A stretch of 64,000 bases of DNA from an uncultured Aquimarina sp. GTDB lineage: Bacteria > Bacteroidota > Bacteroidia > Flavobacteriales > Flavobacteriaceae. The notes beneath the pieces were generated by a model. It saw nothing but the letters and a program-made list of their open reading frames with translations, was not told where the DNA came from and did no database searches. Location: contig NZ_CANMQT010000002.1 of the NCBI RefSeq assembly GCF_947500065.1, positions 975,275 through 1,039,274 of the forward strand. Reading direction: 5' to 3'. Within the stretch, counting starts at the first letter, position 1. Every line of letters begins with the position of its first letter. This document shows, piece by piece, positions 25,177 through 34,478 of this stretch. Both the position numbers and the translations under genes were made by a program.

Positions 25177-26232
25177 ATGAACTCAAAATATTTGCTTACC
25201 CTTGCTTTTGTACTAAGCCCTATTCTTGTTGTTTTCTCGCAAGAAAAGAAAACGTATAAAGTTAATACAATTGCTTTTTATAATGTAGAAAATCTTTTTG
25301 ATACTGAAGATGACCCTATTACCTACGATGATGACCGAACACCAAACGGAAAAGATCACTGGACAGAAGACATATATAAGGACAAATTAAAAAACATGGC
25401 TAAGGTTATTTCTGAAATCGGTTCTGAGGTAACAAAAAATGCTCCTGCCATTTTAGGAGTAGCAGAAATAGAGAACAGAAAGGTTCTTGAGGATTTAGCT
25501 AATGAACCTGTTCTTTTACCTAAAGATTATGGAATTGTACAGTTTGATTCTCCGGATCGAAGAGGTATTGATGTAGCTCTTTTATATCAAAAATCTCTTT
25601 TTAGACCTATTAATACTAGTAAACATGAGCTTTTAATTTACAACACTAATGATCCTACTAAACGTGTATATACCAGAGATCAATTATTAGTTAGTGGATA
25701 TCTTGATGGAGATTTGATTCACGTAATTGTAAATCATTGGCCTTCAAGAAGTGGTGGTGAAGCTCGTAGCAGACGTAAAAGAGAAAAAGCTGCAGAATTA
25801 AACAAAAAAATTATTGACTCCCTTTTTGATATAGATCCTTACGCTAAAATTATAACCATGGGAGATTTAAACGATGACCCAGACAATAGTAGTGTAAAAA
25901 AAGTACTAGCTGCTAAGGCAGAAAAAGAGGATGTAAAATTAAAAGGGTTGTACAATCCAATGTATAATATGTCTAAAAAAGGAATTGGTTCTCTTGCTTG
26001 GAGAGATAGTTGGAACCTTTTTGATCAAATTATTGTTTCTAAAGGTTTACTTGATAAAGATTATAGCTCTTATAAATATTACAAAGCAGGTGTTTATAAT
26101 AAAAACTACCTAGCCAATCCACGTGGAAGATATAAAGGATATCCGTATAGAAGTTTTGCTAATGGTGCATATACTGGAGGATATAGTGATCACTTTCCTG
26201 TATATGTATATCTTATTAAAGAAGATAAATAA
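25177..26232 (+). CDS. Secreted endonuclease/exonuclease/phosphatase family protein
   Basis: A 351-residue EEP-superfamily enzyme with a signal peptide (MNSKYLLTLAF...VFSQ). Active-site motifs match those of the paralogue at 18428-19399: FYNVENLFDTEDDP, GVAEIENRKVLEDL, FDSPDRRGIDVALLYQ, VNHWPSRSGG, TMGDLNDDPDNS, and GGYSDHFPVYVY. Export places it in the periplasm or outside the cell, where it could degrade nucleic acids or organophosphates. It diverges from a TonB receptor/DUF5689 operon, which suggests processing for uptake. Substrate not proven. Confidence 0.92.
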   Translation: MNSKYLLTLAFVLSPILVVFSQEKKTYKVNTIAFYNVENLFDTEDDPITYDDDRTPNGKDHWTEDIYKDKLKNMAKVISEIGSEVTKNAPAILGVAEIENRKVLEDLANEPVLLPKDYGIVQFDSPDRRGIDVALLYQKSLFRPINTSKHELLIYNTNDPTKRVYTRDQLLVSGYLDGDLIHVIVNHWPSRSGGEARSRRKREKAAELNKKIIDSLFDIDPYAKIITMGDLNDDPDNSSVKKVLAAKAEKEDVKLKGLYNPMYNMSKKGIGSLAWRDSWNLFDQIIVSKGLLDKDYSSYKYYKAGVYNKNYLANPRGRYKGYPYRSFANGAYTGGYSDHFPVYVYLIKEDK

Positions 26233-26250
26233 GTGTAAATAAGTGTAAAT

Positions 26251-26282
26251 AAAAAAGGTGTTCGAAATGAACACCTTTTTTT
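26251..26282. terminator. Bidirectional terminator after the secreted nuclease
   Basis: Arms 26251-26263 and 26269-26282 with core GGTGTTC/GAACACC, a 5-nt loop, and A/T tracts on both sides. A perfect 10-bp tandem duplication (26231-26250) lies just before it. Confidence 0.92.
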
Positions 26283-26302
26283 ATATCGTTTCTTTAAACT
26301 AA

Positions 26303-26584
26303 TTAGTTTCCAGCATCAGCGCAGTCAGCAGGTAAAGCTGCTAATTCATTTGTATATGCATCCGCTGCACCACAGTCACTAGATCTATAAACATCAATAG
26401 CGCTCTTAACAGCCTCACAAGTTGCGGAATTAGCACTACTCTCATAAGCAGCTAAAGCAGCTACAACGGGAGCTCTAAGTTCAGAATCAATAGTGTCACA
26501 TGCAAAATCAATAACATCATCTTCTCCACACGAAGTAAATCCTAAAGCCATACCAAAAACGGCAACAAACATAAGTTTTTTCAT
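26303..26584 (-). CDS. Small cysteine-containing lipoprotein
   Basis: A 93-residue predicted lipoprotein with lipobox Cys19 (GFTSC). Four further cysteines (Cys29, 56, 71, 88) could form two disulfides in a small Ala-rich helical domain. I recognise no family. It has a well-formed promoter upstream, which argues that it is a real expressed gene. It lies alone between the nuclease terminator and the antiporter gene. Confidence 0.75.
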   Translation of the reverse strand: MKKLMFVAVFGMALGFTSCGEDDVIDFACDTIDSELRAPVVAALAAYESSANSATCEAVKSAIDVYRSSDCGAADAYTNELAALPADCADAGN

Positions 26585-26618
26585 AATTTGGGTTTTAAAA
26601 AATTAAATTTTAAGAAGG

Positions 26619-26650
26619 CGAATATATAGGATTAATTTTCAATTAACAAA
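26619..26650 (-). promoter_or_regulatory. Promoter of the small lipoprotein gene
   Basis: Minus-strand reading: -33 TTTG (26650-26647), 20-bp spacer, then TATATTCG (26626-26619), one base off TAnnTTTG. The start codon lies 34 bp downstream. Confidence 0.65.
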
Positions 26651-26703
26651 AAATTTTGTTAATTTTGTGTCGTTTGACGGAAAAAACCTACTTTTTGTCG
26701 TTT

Positions 26704-28539
26704 TCAATTCACTTCTTCTACATCTATTGGCTTACCAATATATACTAAAAAACTATCCTCATTAATCTGTTCCATTTTTTCGCTATAAGCAGAAATAATT
26801 CTAATATTTCTATCCGAATCTTTAACAAATAAAGGAATAATATCTTGATCTTGTTTTGTGATTTTAATCAAAGAACTATAGTGCGCATCATCATTAATTT
26901 TAATCTCTTGTATACCAGGATATTTCTCCGCCAAACCCATTAACTTATTATAATCATCCGTATGAGAAAACAAGCCTTCATCAGGATTATTTTCTGGGTC
27001 ATTCATTTCCTCAGAGCTCACTAACCTAAAAGATCCGTTCTCTCCAAATTGATCTTTGAATTTGTTAATAGCAAACTTATTAATGTCTGTATTACCTGTA
27101 AGAGCCATTAGAAAACCTATGTCATTTAATTCTATATTATTGTTCAATTGATCATTATATATACTTCCTTCTAAAGCTTCTAATCCTAAGGTTTTGGCTT
27201 TTTTAATATTATCTCTGTTACTATCTACTAATACTACATGACGATGATTCCTTTTTAAATATGTAGCAATTAATCTCGAAACCTTTGACGCTCCTATAAT
27301 TAATATTCCTTCAGATTTTGTTAGGAACACACCTGCTATTTTAGCGAATAACCTTGCTGTGGTTGCATTAAGTAGTACAGTTCCTAATACAATCATAAAA
27401 ACTAGAGGAGTAATATACTCTGCCTCTGGCACACCATTTTTGGCTAACTTTAAACCAAATAAGGATGCAATACCCGCTGCGACAATTCCTCTTGGCCCTA
27501 CCCAACTAATAAATAATTTTTCATTTATTTTCAGCCCAGAATTAATAGAGCTTAAAAACACGCCCAAAGGTCGGATAATAAAAACAACCGCGGCAAAAAG
27601 CATAATTGCATTCCAGTTAAATATTAATTGTAATTCTTCAATATTAATGTTTGCTGAGAGAAGAATAAATAAAATTGAAATTAATAAAACACTTAATGAT
27701 TCCTTAAAATATAACAGCTCTTCCAAATTCGGAAGATTCGTGTTCCCTAAAACCATCCCCATAATTACTACGGATAGCAAACCCGATTCATGTGCAAAAG
27801 CATCTGATAAAACGAATACTGCAAGCACCGTTGCCAAAGTAAAAACATTCAATAAATAATGTGGAATTACTTTTTTCTTAATACCAAAAGCTAAGGCATA
27901 AGCAAAGGTGAAACCAAAGGTGAAACCAAACAACACAATTTTTCCGAATTCTATAAAAGCAGTTTTTGTAAAAGTTCCACCTTCTCCGGCACTAATAAAT
28001 TCAAAAACTAAAACCGCGACCAATGCTCCAATCGGATCAATAAGAATCCCTTCCCATTTAAGTATTGCAGAAACATCTTTTTTTAGGGGTATATTCCTTA
28101 AAATAGGAGTAATCACTGTAGGACCCGTCACAATAATAAGGGAAGAAAACAAAAATGAAATCTGCCAACTTAAGTCAAAAATGTAGTGAGCAGCCAGTCC
28201 TGCACCAAAAAATGTTACCACAACTGCTACCGTAATTAACTTAAGAATTACCGGTCCCACATTAAGAATTTCATCTCTTCTTAGCGTTAATCCTCCTTCA
28301 AAAAGAATAATACCGATCGCCAATGAAACAAAATAAAACAAGCTCTCTCCAGGAAATAAGCCTTCCACTCCATTCCAGATAGGTTGAATTAACTTAGTGC
28401 TGTCTTCTGTATATAAAGTTGCTATTGGGCCCACTAAAAGTCCAATCAAAATAAGAGGTAATATCGCGGGGATTTTAAATTTCCATGCTACCCATTGTGC
28501 TAAGATTCCTAAAATAATTATCCCTGCTAGCTCTACCAT
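26704..28539 (-). CDS. Cation:proton antiporter with C-terminal RCK/TrkA-N domain
   Basis: A 611-residue membrane protein. About 12 hydrophobic segments span residues 1-400 and form the Na+/H+ exchanger fold; GPRGIVAAGIASLFG near residue 350 is a typical CPA1/NhaP-type motif. A cytoplasmic nucleotide-binding domain follows: ILIIGASKVSRLIATYLKRN (Rossmann glycine motif, about residues 410-430), then VVLVDSNRDNIKKA. This suggests gating by NAD(H) or another ligand. It probably exchanges Na+ or K+ for H+ at the inner membrane. It diverges from the UspA-SulP pair, another ion-transport unit. Confidence 0.92.
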   Translation of the reverse strand: MVELAGIIILGILAQWVAWKFKIPAILPLILIGLLVGPIATLYTEDSTKLIQPIWNGVEGLFPGESLFYFVSLAIGIILFEGGLTLRRDEILNVGPVILKLITVAVVVTFFGAGLAAHYIFDLSWQISFLFSSLIIVTGPTVITPILRNIPLKKDVSAILKWEGILIDPIGALVAVLVFEFISAGEGGTFTKTAFIEFGKIVLFGFTFGFTFAYALAFGIKKKVIPHYLLNVFTLATVLAVFVLSDAFAHESGLLSVVIMGMVLGNTNLPNLEELLYFKESLSVLLISILFILLSANINIEELQLIFNWNAIMLFAAVVFIIRPLGVFLSSINSGLKINEKLFISWVGPRGIVAAGIASLFGLKLAKNGVPEAEYITPLVFMIVLGTVLLNATTARLFAKIAGVFLTKSEGILIIGASKVSRLIATYLKRNHRHVVLVDSNRDNIKKAKTLGLEALEGSIYNDQLNNNIELNDIGFLMALTGNTDINKFAINKFKDQFGENGSFRLVSSEEMNDPENNPDEGLFSHTDDYNKLMGLAEKYPGIQEIKINDDAHYSSLIKITKQDQDIIPLFVKDSDRNIRIISAYSEKMEQINEDSFLVYIGKPIDVEEVN

Positions 28540-28667
28540 TTTTTTGCTCTAATTATTATGACAAGCAAAATATCGGAATTTTTTTACAAATATATATAGC
28601 ATTCTCAATTTTATACTTCCAAAAAATAACAGTATATTCTGGCCTTAATTTTTTTAGCAATATAACA

Positions 28668-29525
28668 TTGACCGGACTTTTAGATCACAAATTTAAAACA
28701 ATACTAATAGGAGTAGCATTTTCTCCCAACCTTAAGAACAATGTATATGAAGCTATGAGAATGGTCGATTTCTTTGATTCTAACATGATTCTTGTTCATG
28801 TTGGTATAAAAACAAAAGAAAAAGAAGCCACTATAAAAGAATTAATCTCTGGTTTTTCTGACGATACAGAAAAAGTAAAAATTATCTGGCGAGAAGGAAA
28901 TCCTGTTGATGTGATTATAGAAACTGCAAAAGAAAGTAATGCAGATCTAATTATGCTGGGAGCAACACCAAGAGAGGATTTTCTGAAGTTTTATATAGGA
29001 TCCATCGCTAGAAAAATAACCAGAAACGCGCACTGCTCTGTTTTATTACTTATAAAACCCTCAGAAGACCTGAGACCTTGTCATCACGTAGTCGTAAATG
29101 GATTAAAAGATGATAAAACAAAACAAACAATTTTTTCGGCTTTTGAAGTTGCCCAAAATCTTGGTGCACAGCAATTAACAATTGTAGAAGAAATATCTCA
29201 ACAAGAGGTTCAAGTAGTGATACAAGATGATAAATCATTACTAAAAGCAACAAAAAGAAAAGAACAAATAACCAAAAAGGAGCACCTTAGAGTACAAGAC
29301 ATTGTTAATGAAGTTCCTGAAGATTTTAAATCTGGAATACATATTAAAACGCAACCCATATTTGGAAAAAGAGGATATTCTATCGGTCACTATGCTCGTG
29401 TTATAAGTGCAGATTTACTTATAATGAATGCTCCAGGAAAAACAACTTTTTTAGATCGAATTTTTCCTCATGACATTGAACATATTTTAGCTGAACTACC
29501 AACTGATGTGTTAATTATTAGATAA
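28668..29525 (+). CDS. Tandem universal stress protein (UspA family)
   Basis: A 285-residue cytoplasmic protein made of two Usp domains (about 10-135 and 140-285). The first keeps the ATP-binding pattern G-x2-G-x9-G-S/T as GATPREDFLKFYIGSIARK (near residue 100). The second is degenerate and ends in TDVLIIR. No in-frame ATG lies near the N-terminus, so translation most likely starts at the TTG at 28668; this start is not certain. The stop codon touches the ATG of the SulP transporter gene, so the two are translationally coupled and the Usp protein may regulate the transporter. Confidence 0.85.
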   Translation: MTGLLDHKFKTILIGVAFSPNLKNNVYEAMRMVDFFDSNMILVHVGIKTKEKEATIKELISGFSDDTEKVKIIWREGNPVDVIIETAKESNADLIMLGATPREDFLKFYIGSIARKITRNAHCSVLLLIKPSEDLRPCHHVVVNGLKDDKTKQTIFSAFEVAQNLGAQQLTIVEEISQQEVQVVIQDDKSLLKATKRKEQITKKEHLRVQDIVNEVPEDFKSGIHIKTQPIFGKRGYSIGHYARVISADLLIMNAPGKTTFLDRIFPHDIEHILAELPTDVLIIR

Positions 29526-31784
29526 ATGAAAAATTTTAAAACTAACGCATCTGGATTTTTATCCAGCTTACCAAAAAATATTTTTTCTGGTTTTGTGGTC
29601 TCGTTGATTGCACTACCTCTCGGATTAGGCTTAGCCTTAGCATCAGAAGCTCCTCCTATATCAGGAATAATTGCTGCTGTTGTGGGAGGAATTATAGTTT
29701 CTATATTTGGTGGTTCTAATGTAACCATTGCAGGCCCTGGTAATGGATTGGTTGTAGTATTATTAGGTGCAATTACTACATTAGCAGATGGAGATTTGTA
29801 TCACGGATACCTTTTCACACTAGCAGCGATTATATGTTCTGGTGTTTTAATGATTCTTATAGGAGTTTTGCGATTAGGAATATTAAGCGATTTTTTTCCC
29901 TCTTCTGCTATTCAAGGAATGTTAGCGGCAATAGGGATTAGTATTTTTGCAAAACAATTTCATGTAATGATGGCGAATACTGGGGCAAAAGGAGACACAA
30001 TCTCTCTTCTTGTAAACATCCCAGATAGTATTGTATCCTTATTTTCTCCAGAATATAGTCACCTTTTAATAGCTGCTGCTGTAGGCATAATAAGTTTGTT
30101 AATAATGGTTTTTTATGGTAAAATTCGAAATAAATACCTTCAGTTAGTTCCAGCTCCTATGTGGATTGTTTTATTGGTAATTGGATTTAGTTATTACTAT
30201 GAGTTCTTTTCTAAAGACCCTTATCCTATAGCTGATAAACTTCTTGTACAGATACCGGATAAAGTGTTTTCTAACTTTCCTTCCCCTGATTTTTCATCGC
30301 TATTTCAGTTTAAATTTATTGGAGTCGTTGTTGCAATCACTTTAATTTCTAGTATAGAATCTTTATTGAGTATTAAAGCAGTTGATAAGCTTGATCCTGA
30401 GAAAAGAAGATCTAATACTAACAAAGATCTTACGGCATTAGGAATAGCTTCTATTGCTAGTGGTTTTCTTGGAGGATTAAACGTAGTAACTGTAATCGCC
30501 AGAAGTTCCGTAAATGTAAACAATGGAGGTAGTAATCGATCTGCTAACTTTTTCCATTCAGTATTCTTAATATTATTTGTAGTGTTGTTTCAGGATCAAC
30601 TAAGTAGGATTCCGCTAACTGCATTAGCCGCAATTTTAGTGTATACGGGATATAAATTATCCGCTCCAAAAAACTTAAAAGATGCTGCCAAAATTGGTAA
30701 AGAACAACTAATTATTTTCTCCGCTACTATAATCGGTACTATTACTACAAACTTGATAAGCGGTATTCTTATTGGAATTCTTACCACCTTAATAATTCAT
30801 TTTATACTTAATAAAAGTGTAATGCTCTTTGCTCGAAACCTCTTTAAACCAAATGTTCTTATGTTTAAAGAAGAAGTACATGGAACCTATTTTGTGAGTG
30901 TCAAAAACTTTTCTAGCTTTCTTAATTATTATAGATTAAAAAGAAACTTGGATTCAATTCCTGAAGATGGTGATGTTGTGGTAGATTTTTCTTATTGTGA
31001 TTTTGTCGATTATACTGTGCAGGAAAGTCTTTTTGGGTATCAAGAAACTTTTCAAAGAAAAGGTGGCTCTTTTGAAATTACAGGTCTTGATAAACACGGT
31101 ACTGCATCAGAACATCCTCTTGCTGTAAGAAGTCTTATTTCTTTTTCTAAAAAATTTAAAATCGGATCTAATCTTACTAAAAGACAAGAAGATTTACAAA
31201 AAGTTGCTGATGATTTCTCTTGGAATTACAGCCCAAAAAAACAAGAAGATACTACCATTTTAAATAATTTTCTGTTTTTCAAAATCAAAAAAGTAAAATA
31301 CATTTATAACAGTATAGTCAACAAAGATTCTTCACTCAAAATTTCCGATGTAGAATTTTCTGAAGGTGAATTTATTGCACGAAAAGACATTAGAACCACT
31401 ATTTTGACCATTGATCTAAAAAAGAAAATTCCAATTTTTACTTTGGATCGAGAAGGATTTATAGAATTTGTATATAAAATTGCTGGGTTTAAAGATATTT
31501 TGATTGATGATCATGCTGATTTTTCTAAACGTTTTTATCTTTTAGGAGAACATACAGAAAACATTAAATTATTTTTTACTGATGAATTAGTGCTGTTTTT
31601 TGAGAGTAATCCCTATTACCATATCGAGTCAAACGGTCGAACTTTATTGCTAATGCGAAAAGAGCGTGTTGCAAGTGTTAAGGAAATTAAAGCACTATTA
31701 GATTATGGAATTCGATTAGAGAAAGTTATATCTCAGATTGATTTTGATGAAATATTGTTAAAAAGTCTACAAATTAAATCCTGA
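29526..31784 (+). CDS. SulP/SLC26-family anion transporter with extended C-terminus
   Basis: A 752-residue inner-membrane transporter. The N-terminal ~430 residues have about 11-12 membrane spans with SulP motifs: LPLGLGLALASEAPPISGIIAAVVGG and GGSNVTIAGPGNGLVVV near residues 35-85, then the SSIESLLSIKAVDKLDP region. A STAS-like segment follows (VVVDFSYCDFVDYTVQESL, about 480-500). After that about 200 residues (545-752) form an extra domain, with KISDVEFSEGEFIARKDIRTT and a LDREGFIEFVYKIAGFKDI segment, that I cannot name. Substrate may be bicarbonate, sulfate or another anion. It is coupled to the upstream Usp gene. Confidence 0.9.
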   Translation: MKNFKTNASGFLSSLPKNIFSGFVVSLIALPLGLGLALASEAPPISGIIAAVVGGIIVSIFGGSNVTIAGPGNGLVVVLLGAITTLADGDLYHGYLFTLAAIICSGVLMILIGVLRLGILSDFFPSSAIQGMLAAIGISIFAKQFHVMMANTGAKGDTISLLVNIPDSIVSLFSPEYSHLLIAAAVGIISLLIMVFYGKIRNKYLQLVPAPMWIVLLVIGFSYYYEFFSKDPYPIADKLLVQIPDKVFSNFPSPDFSSLFQFKFIGVVVAITLISSIESLLSIKAVDKLDPEKRRSNTNKDLTALGIASIASGFLGGLNVVTVIARSSVNVNNGGSNRSANFFHSVFLILFVVLFQDQLSRIPLTALAAILVYTGYKLSAPKNLKDAAKIGKEQLIIFSATIIGTITTNLISGILIGILTTLIIHFILNKSVMLFARNLFKPNVLMFKEEVHGTYFVSVKNFSSFLNYYRLKRNLDSIPEDGDVVVDFSYCDFVDYTVQESLFGYQETFQRKGGSFEITGLDKHGTASEHPLAVRSLISFSKKFKIGSNLTKRQEDLQKVADDFSWNYSPKKQEDTTILNNFLFFKIKKVKYIYNSIVNKDSSLKISDVEFSEGEFIARKDIRTTILTIDLKKKIPIFTLDREGFIEFVYKIAGFKDILIDDHADFSKRFYLLGEHTENIKLFFTDELVLFFESNPYYHIESNGRTLLLMRKERVASVKEIKALLDYGIRLEKVISQIDFDEILLKSLQIKS

Positions 31785-31917
31785 TCCTTGTCATTTTTTC
31801 TATTTTGCAAAGATTTTTATATGAATTATGAAACGAACCAATAGAAAATTTTTGATTTGCATCGAAAATAATTATTTGGAGAATTCCATGTGACATCTAA
31901 AACAATATTATCAACAC

Positions 31918-32778
31918 ATGAAATTACACGCTGTAAAAGCAGGAAACTTTAAACTTGATGGTGGAGCCATGTTTGGTGTCGTTCCAAAAGTTTTATGGAA
32001 TAAAACAAATCCAGCCGACACCAATAATCTGATCGACATCGCTGCCAGATGCTTATTATTAGAAGATGGAGATCGTTTGATTTTGATTGACACAGGAATG
32101 GGAAATAAACAGTCAGACAAATTTTTTGGTTATTATTCTCTTTGGGGTAATGATAACTTAGATAAATCTCTAAAAGAAAAAGGATTTCATAGAGATGATG
32201 TTACAGATGTTTTTGTTACCCATTTGCATTTTGATCATTGTGGTGGTGTCGTGCAATGGAATAACAACAAAACAGGGTATGAACTGGCCTTTAAAAATGC
32301 TAAGGTTTGGAGTAACGAAAACCACTGGAATTGGGCTACAGAACCCAATGCTAGAGAAAAAGCGTCTTTCTTAAAAGAAAATATTCTTCCTATTCAGGAA
32401 AGTGGACACCTTAACTTCATTTCTAGAACAGGAGAAACATTCCAAAAAAATACAGAATTGGGGTTTGGCGTGCTATTTGTAGATGGTCATACAGAAAAAC
32501 AAATGATCCCTCATATAAAATATAAAGAAAAAACAATCGTGTTTATGGCAGACCTTTTGCCTACAGCCGGTCATGTTCCATTGCCATATGTTATGGGATA
32601 TGATACCAGACCATTACTAACATTACCTGAAAAAAAATTATTTTTGGAAAATGCGGCCACAAATAATTGGTACCTGTTTATGGAACACGATGCACATAAT
32701 GAGATTATAACCGTACAACAAACCGAAAAAGGTGTACGATACAAAGAAACTTTTACTTGTAATGAAATATTTAATTAA
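31918..32778 (+). CDS. MBL-fold metallo-hydrolase
   Basis: A 286-residue cytoplasmic-type MBL protein without a signal peptide. The zinc motif HxHxDH is H102-L-H-F-D-H107 followed by CGG. Other ligands are in the LFVDGHTEKQMIPH segment (His), and in MADLLPTAGHVP with an Asp. The family includes lactonases, glyoxalases and others, so the substrate cannot be set. The S8 peptidase gene starts 8 bp downstream, making a likely three-gene unit with the M1 peptidase. Confidence 0.9.
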   Translation: MKLHAVKAGNFKLDGGAMFGVVPKVLWNKTNPADTNNLIDIAARCLLLEDGDRLILIDTGMGNKQSDKFFGYYSLWGNDNLDKSLKEKGFHRDDVTDVFVTHLHFDHCGGVVQWNNNKTGYELAFKNAKVWSNENHWNWATEPNAREKASFLKENILPIQESGHLNFISRTGETFQKNTELGFGVLFVDGHTEKQMIPHIKYKEKTIVFMADLLPTAGHVPLPYVMGYDTRPLLTLPEKKLFLENAATNNWYLFMEHDAHNEIITVQQTEKGVRYKETFTCNEIFN

Positions 32779-32785
32779 TAATGCT

Positions 32786-34465
32786 ATGATTCCCAAGTCT
32801 AATAAAATAATAATCACCTCTGTTGCCTCTGCAATGTTATTGAGTAGTTGCGGAGCACCTTCTATAATTTCTACACCAATAGAGAATATTGACACAATTC
32901 CATTAAAAAATGTTGTATTAACCGAAGCACAATTAAAAAATTGGAATTCTTCTGATTTAACGATTGATACCATTCCTGGAATGAGTGTTAATCGAGCATA
33001 TACTGAGTTGATCAAAAATAAAAAAGGCCAAACTGTTATTGTTGCTGTTATTGATAGTGGTGTTGATATAGAACACGAAGACCTTGATGGTGTTATCTGG
33101 ACCAATGCTAAAGAAATCAAGAATAACGGAAAAGACGATGATCAAAATGGATATATTGATGATATTCATGGATGGAATTTTCTAGGAGATTCTGATAATG
33201 AAAATCTAGAATATACAAGAATCGTAAAAAAACTAAAACCAAAGTATGAAGGAAAAAATTTAGCTTCCATCAGTCCGTCTGATAAAGATGAATACCAAAT
33301 TTATATTGAGGCCAAAGCAGAATATGAGAAGGAATATCAAGAAGCCCTTGGTAATAAAAACCGATATGAACAGATATTGCAGCAAGTTAAGACCTCACAC
33401 GAAAAGCTTACTGAAACATTAGGAAAAGAAAACTATTCTCAACAAGAATTGCTTTCAGCAAAAGCTGAAACTCCCGAAATGCAACAATATGTTGCGATAC
33501 TTTCTCAAATGTTCGGGTTTTTAGAAAAAGATGAAACCATCCCAGACTTAATAAGTAATCTAAAGGAAGGTATTGACCATTTCACAGAACAACTGAATTA
33601 TCACATTAATCTTGATTTTGACGGAAGAGCAAAAGTAGGCGATAATGTTGATGATATAAGTGATACGACTTACGGGAACAATAAAGTAATGGGACCTAAC
33701 CCTGAAAAAGAAGGAATAAAGCATGGAACCCATGTTGCTGGAATTATCGCTGCAGAACGTAATAATGGAAAAGGAGTTAATGGAGTTGCTAAAAATGTAA
33801 AAATAATGGCAATCAGAGCAGTTCCTAACGGAGACGAATATGACAAAGACATTGCGCTAGCTATTCGATACGCAGTAGATAATGGAGCTAAAGTTATAAA
33901 CACAAGTTTTGGTAAATATTATTCTACTCATCCTGAATGGGTAAGAAAAGCCATCAGATATGCTGGAGAAAAAGATGTATTAATTGTTAATGCAGCAGGA
34001 AATGAAGGAATAGATCTAGACCAAAAAGCTGTATACCCTAACGATCAAACAGATAATTCCTCTGAAATTTCTAATAACTTTATTACCATTGGCGCTTTAA
34101 ATTACGAATACGGCTCTAACCTTGTTGCCAATTTCTCGAATTACGGAAAAAATAATGTAGATGCTTTTGCTCCTGGTGTAAAAATATGGGCTACTACTCC
34201 ATCTAATTCTTATGAATATCTTCAGGGAACCTCAATGGCTGCTCCTGCGGTTTCTGGTGTTGCAGCACTCATAAGATCTTATTATCCAAAACTAAAAGCA
34301 ACTCAAGTAAAACAAATACTAATGGACAGTGGTCTAAGTACTACTGCTAGTGTAGTAGTCGGTGGAGATACTACCAATTCAGATAAGTTTACAGAATTAT
34401 CTAAATCAGGTAAGATGGTAAATCTATATAATGCTCTTATTTTGGCAGAGAAAATATCTAAATAA
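32786..34465 (+). CDS. S8 (subtilisin) family serine peptidase, lipoprotein
   Basis: The start at 32786 gives 559 residues with a lipobox at Cys22 (LLSSC); the upstream ATG at 32732 overlaps the MBL gene and would add 18 residues before the leader. The catalytic triad is clear: Asp90 in AVIDSGVD, His313 in HGTHVAGIIAAE, and Ser483 in GTSMAAPAVSG. Between Asp and His is an insertion of about 150 residues (roughly 145-295), rich in Lys, Glu and Gln and predicted to be helical, where most subtilases have about 40. It degrades or processes proteins in the envelope. It is co-transcribed with the MBL gene and, after 13 bp, the M1 peptidase gene. Confidence 0.92.
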   Translation: MIPKSNKIIITSVASAMLLSSCGAPSIISTPIENIDTIPLKNVVLTEAQLKNWNSSDLTIDTIPGMSVNRAYTELIKNKKGQTVIVAVIDSGVDIEHEDLDGVIWTNAKEIKNNGKDDDQNGYIDDIHGWNFLGDSDNENLEYTRIVKKLKPKYEGKNLASISPSDKDEYQIYIEAKAEYEKEYQEALGNKNRYEQILQQVKTSHEKLTETLGKENYSQQELLSAKAETPEMQQYVAILSQMFGFLEKDETIPDLISNLKEGIDHFTEQLNYHINLDFDGRAKVGDNVDDISDTTYGNNKVMGPNPEKEGIKHGTHVAGIIAAERNNGKGVNGVAKNVKIMAIRAVPNGDEYDKDIALAIRYAVDNGAKVINTSFGKYYSTHPEWVRKAIRYAGEKDVLIVNAAGNEGIDLDQKAVYPNDQTDNSSEISNNFITIGALNYEYGSNLVANFSNYGKNNVDAFAPGVKIWATTPSNSYEYLQGTSMAAPAVSGVAALIRSYYPKLKATQVKQILMDSGLSTTASVVVGGDTTNSDKFTELSKSGKMVNLYNALILAEKISK

Positions 34466-34478
34466 AAAAAAACACGTT

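Noticed and set aside
27359..27859. A 166-codon plus-strand frame opposite the antiporter gene
   Set aside because: It is antisense to a clear membrane transporter gene and its peptide is a low-complexity mirror of hydrophobic codons; no family match.
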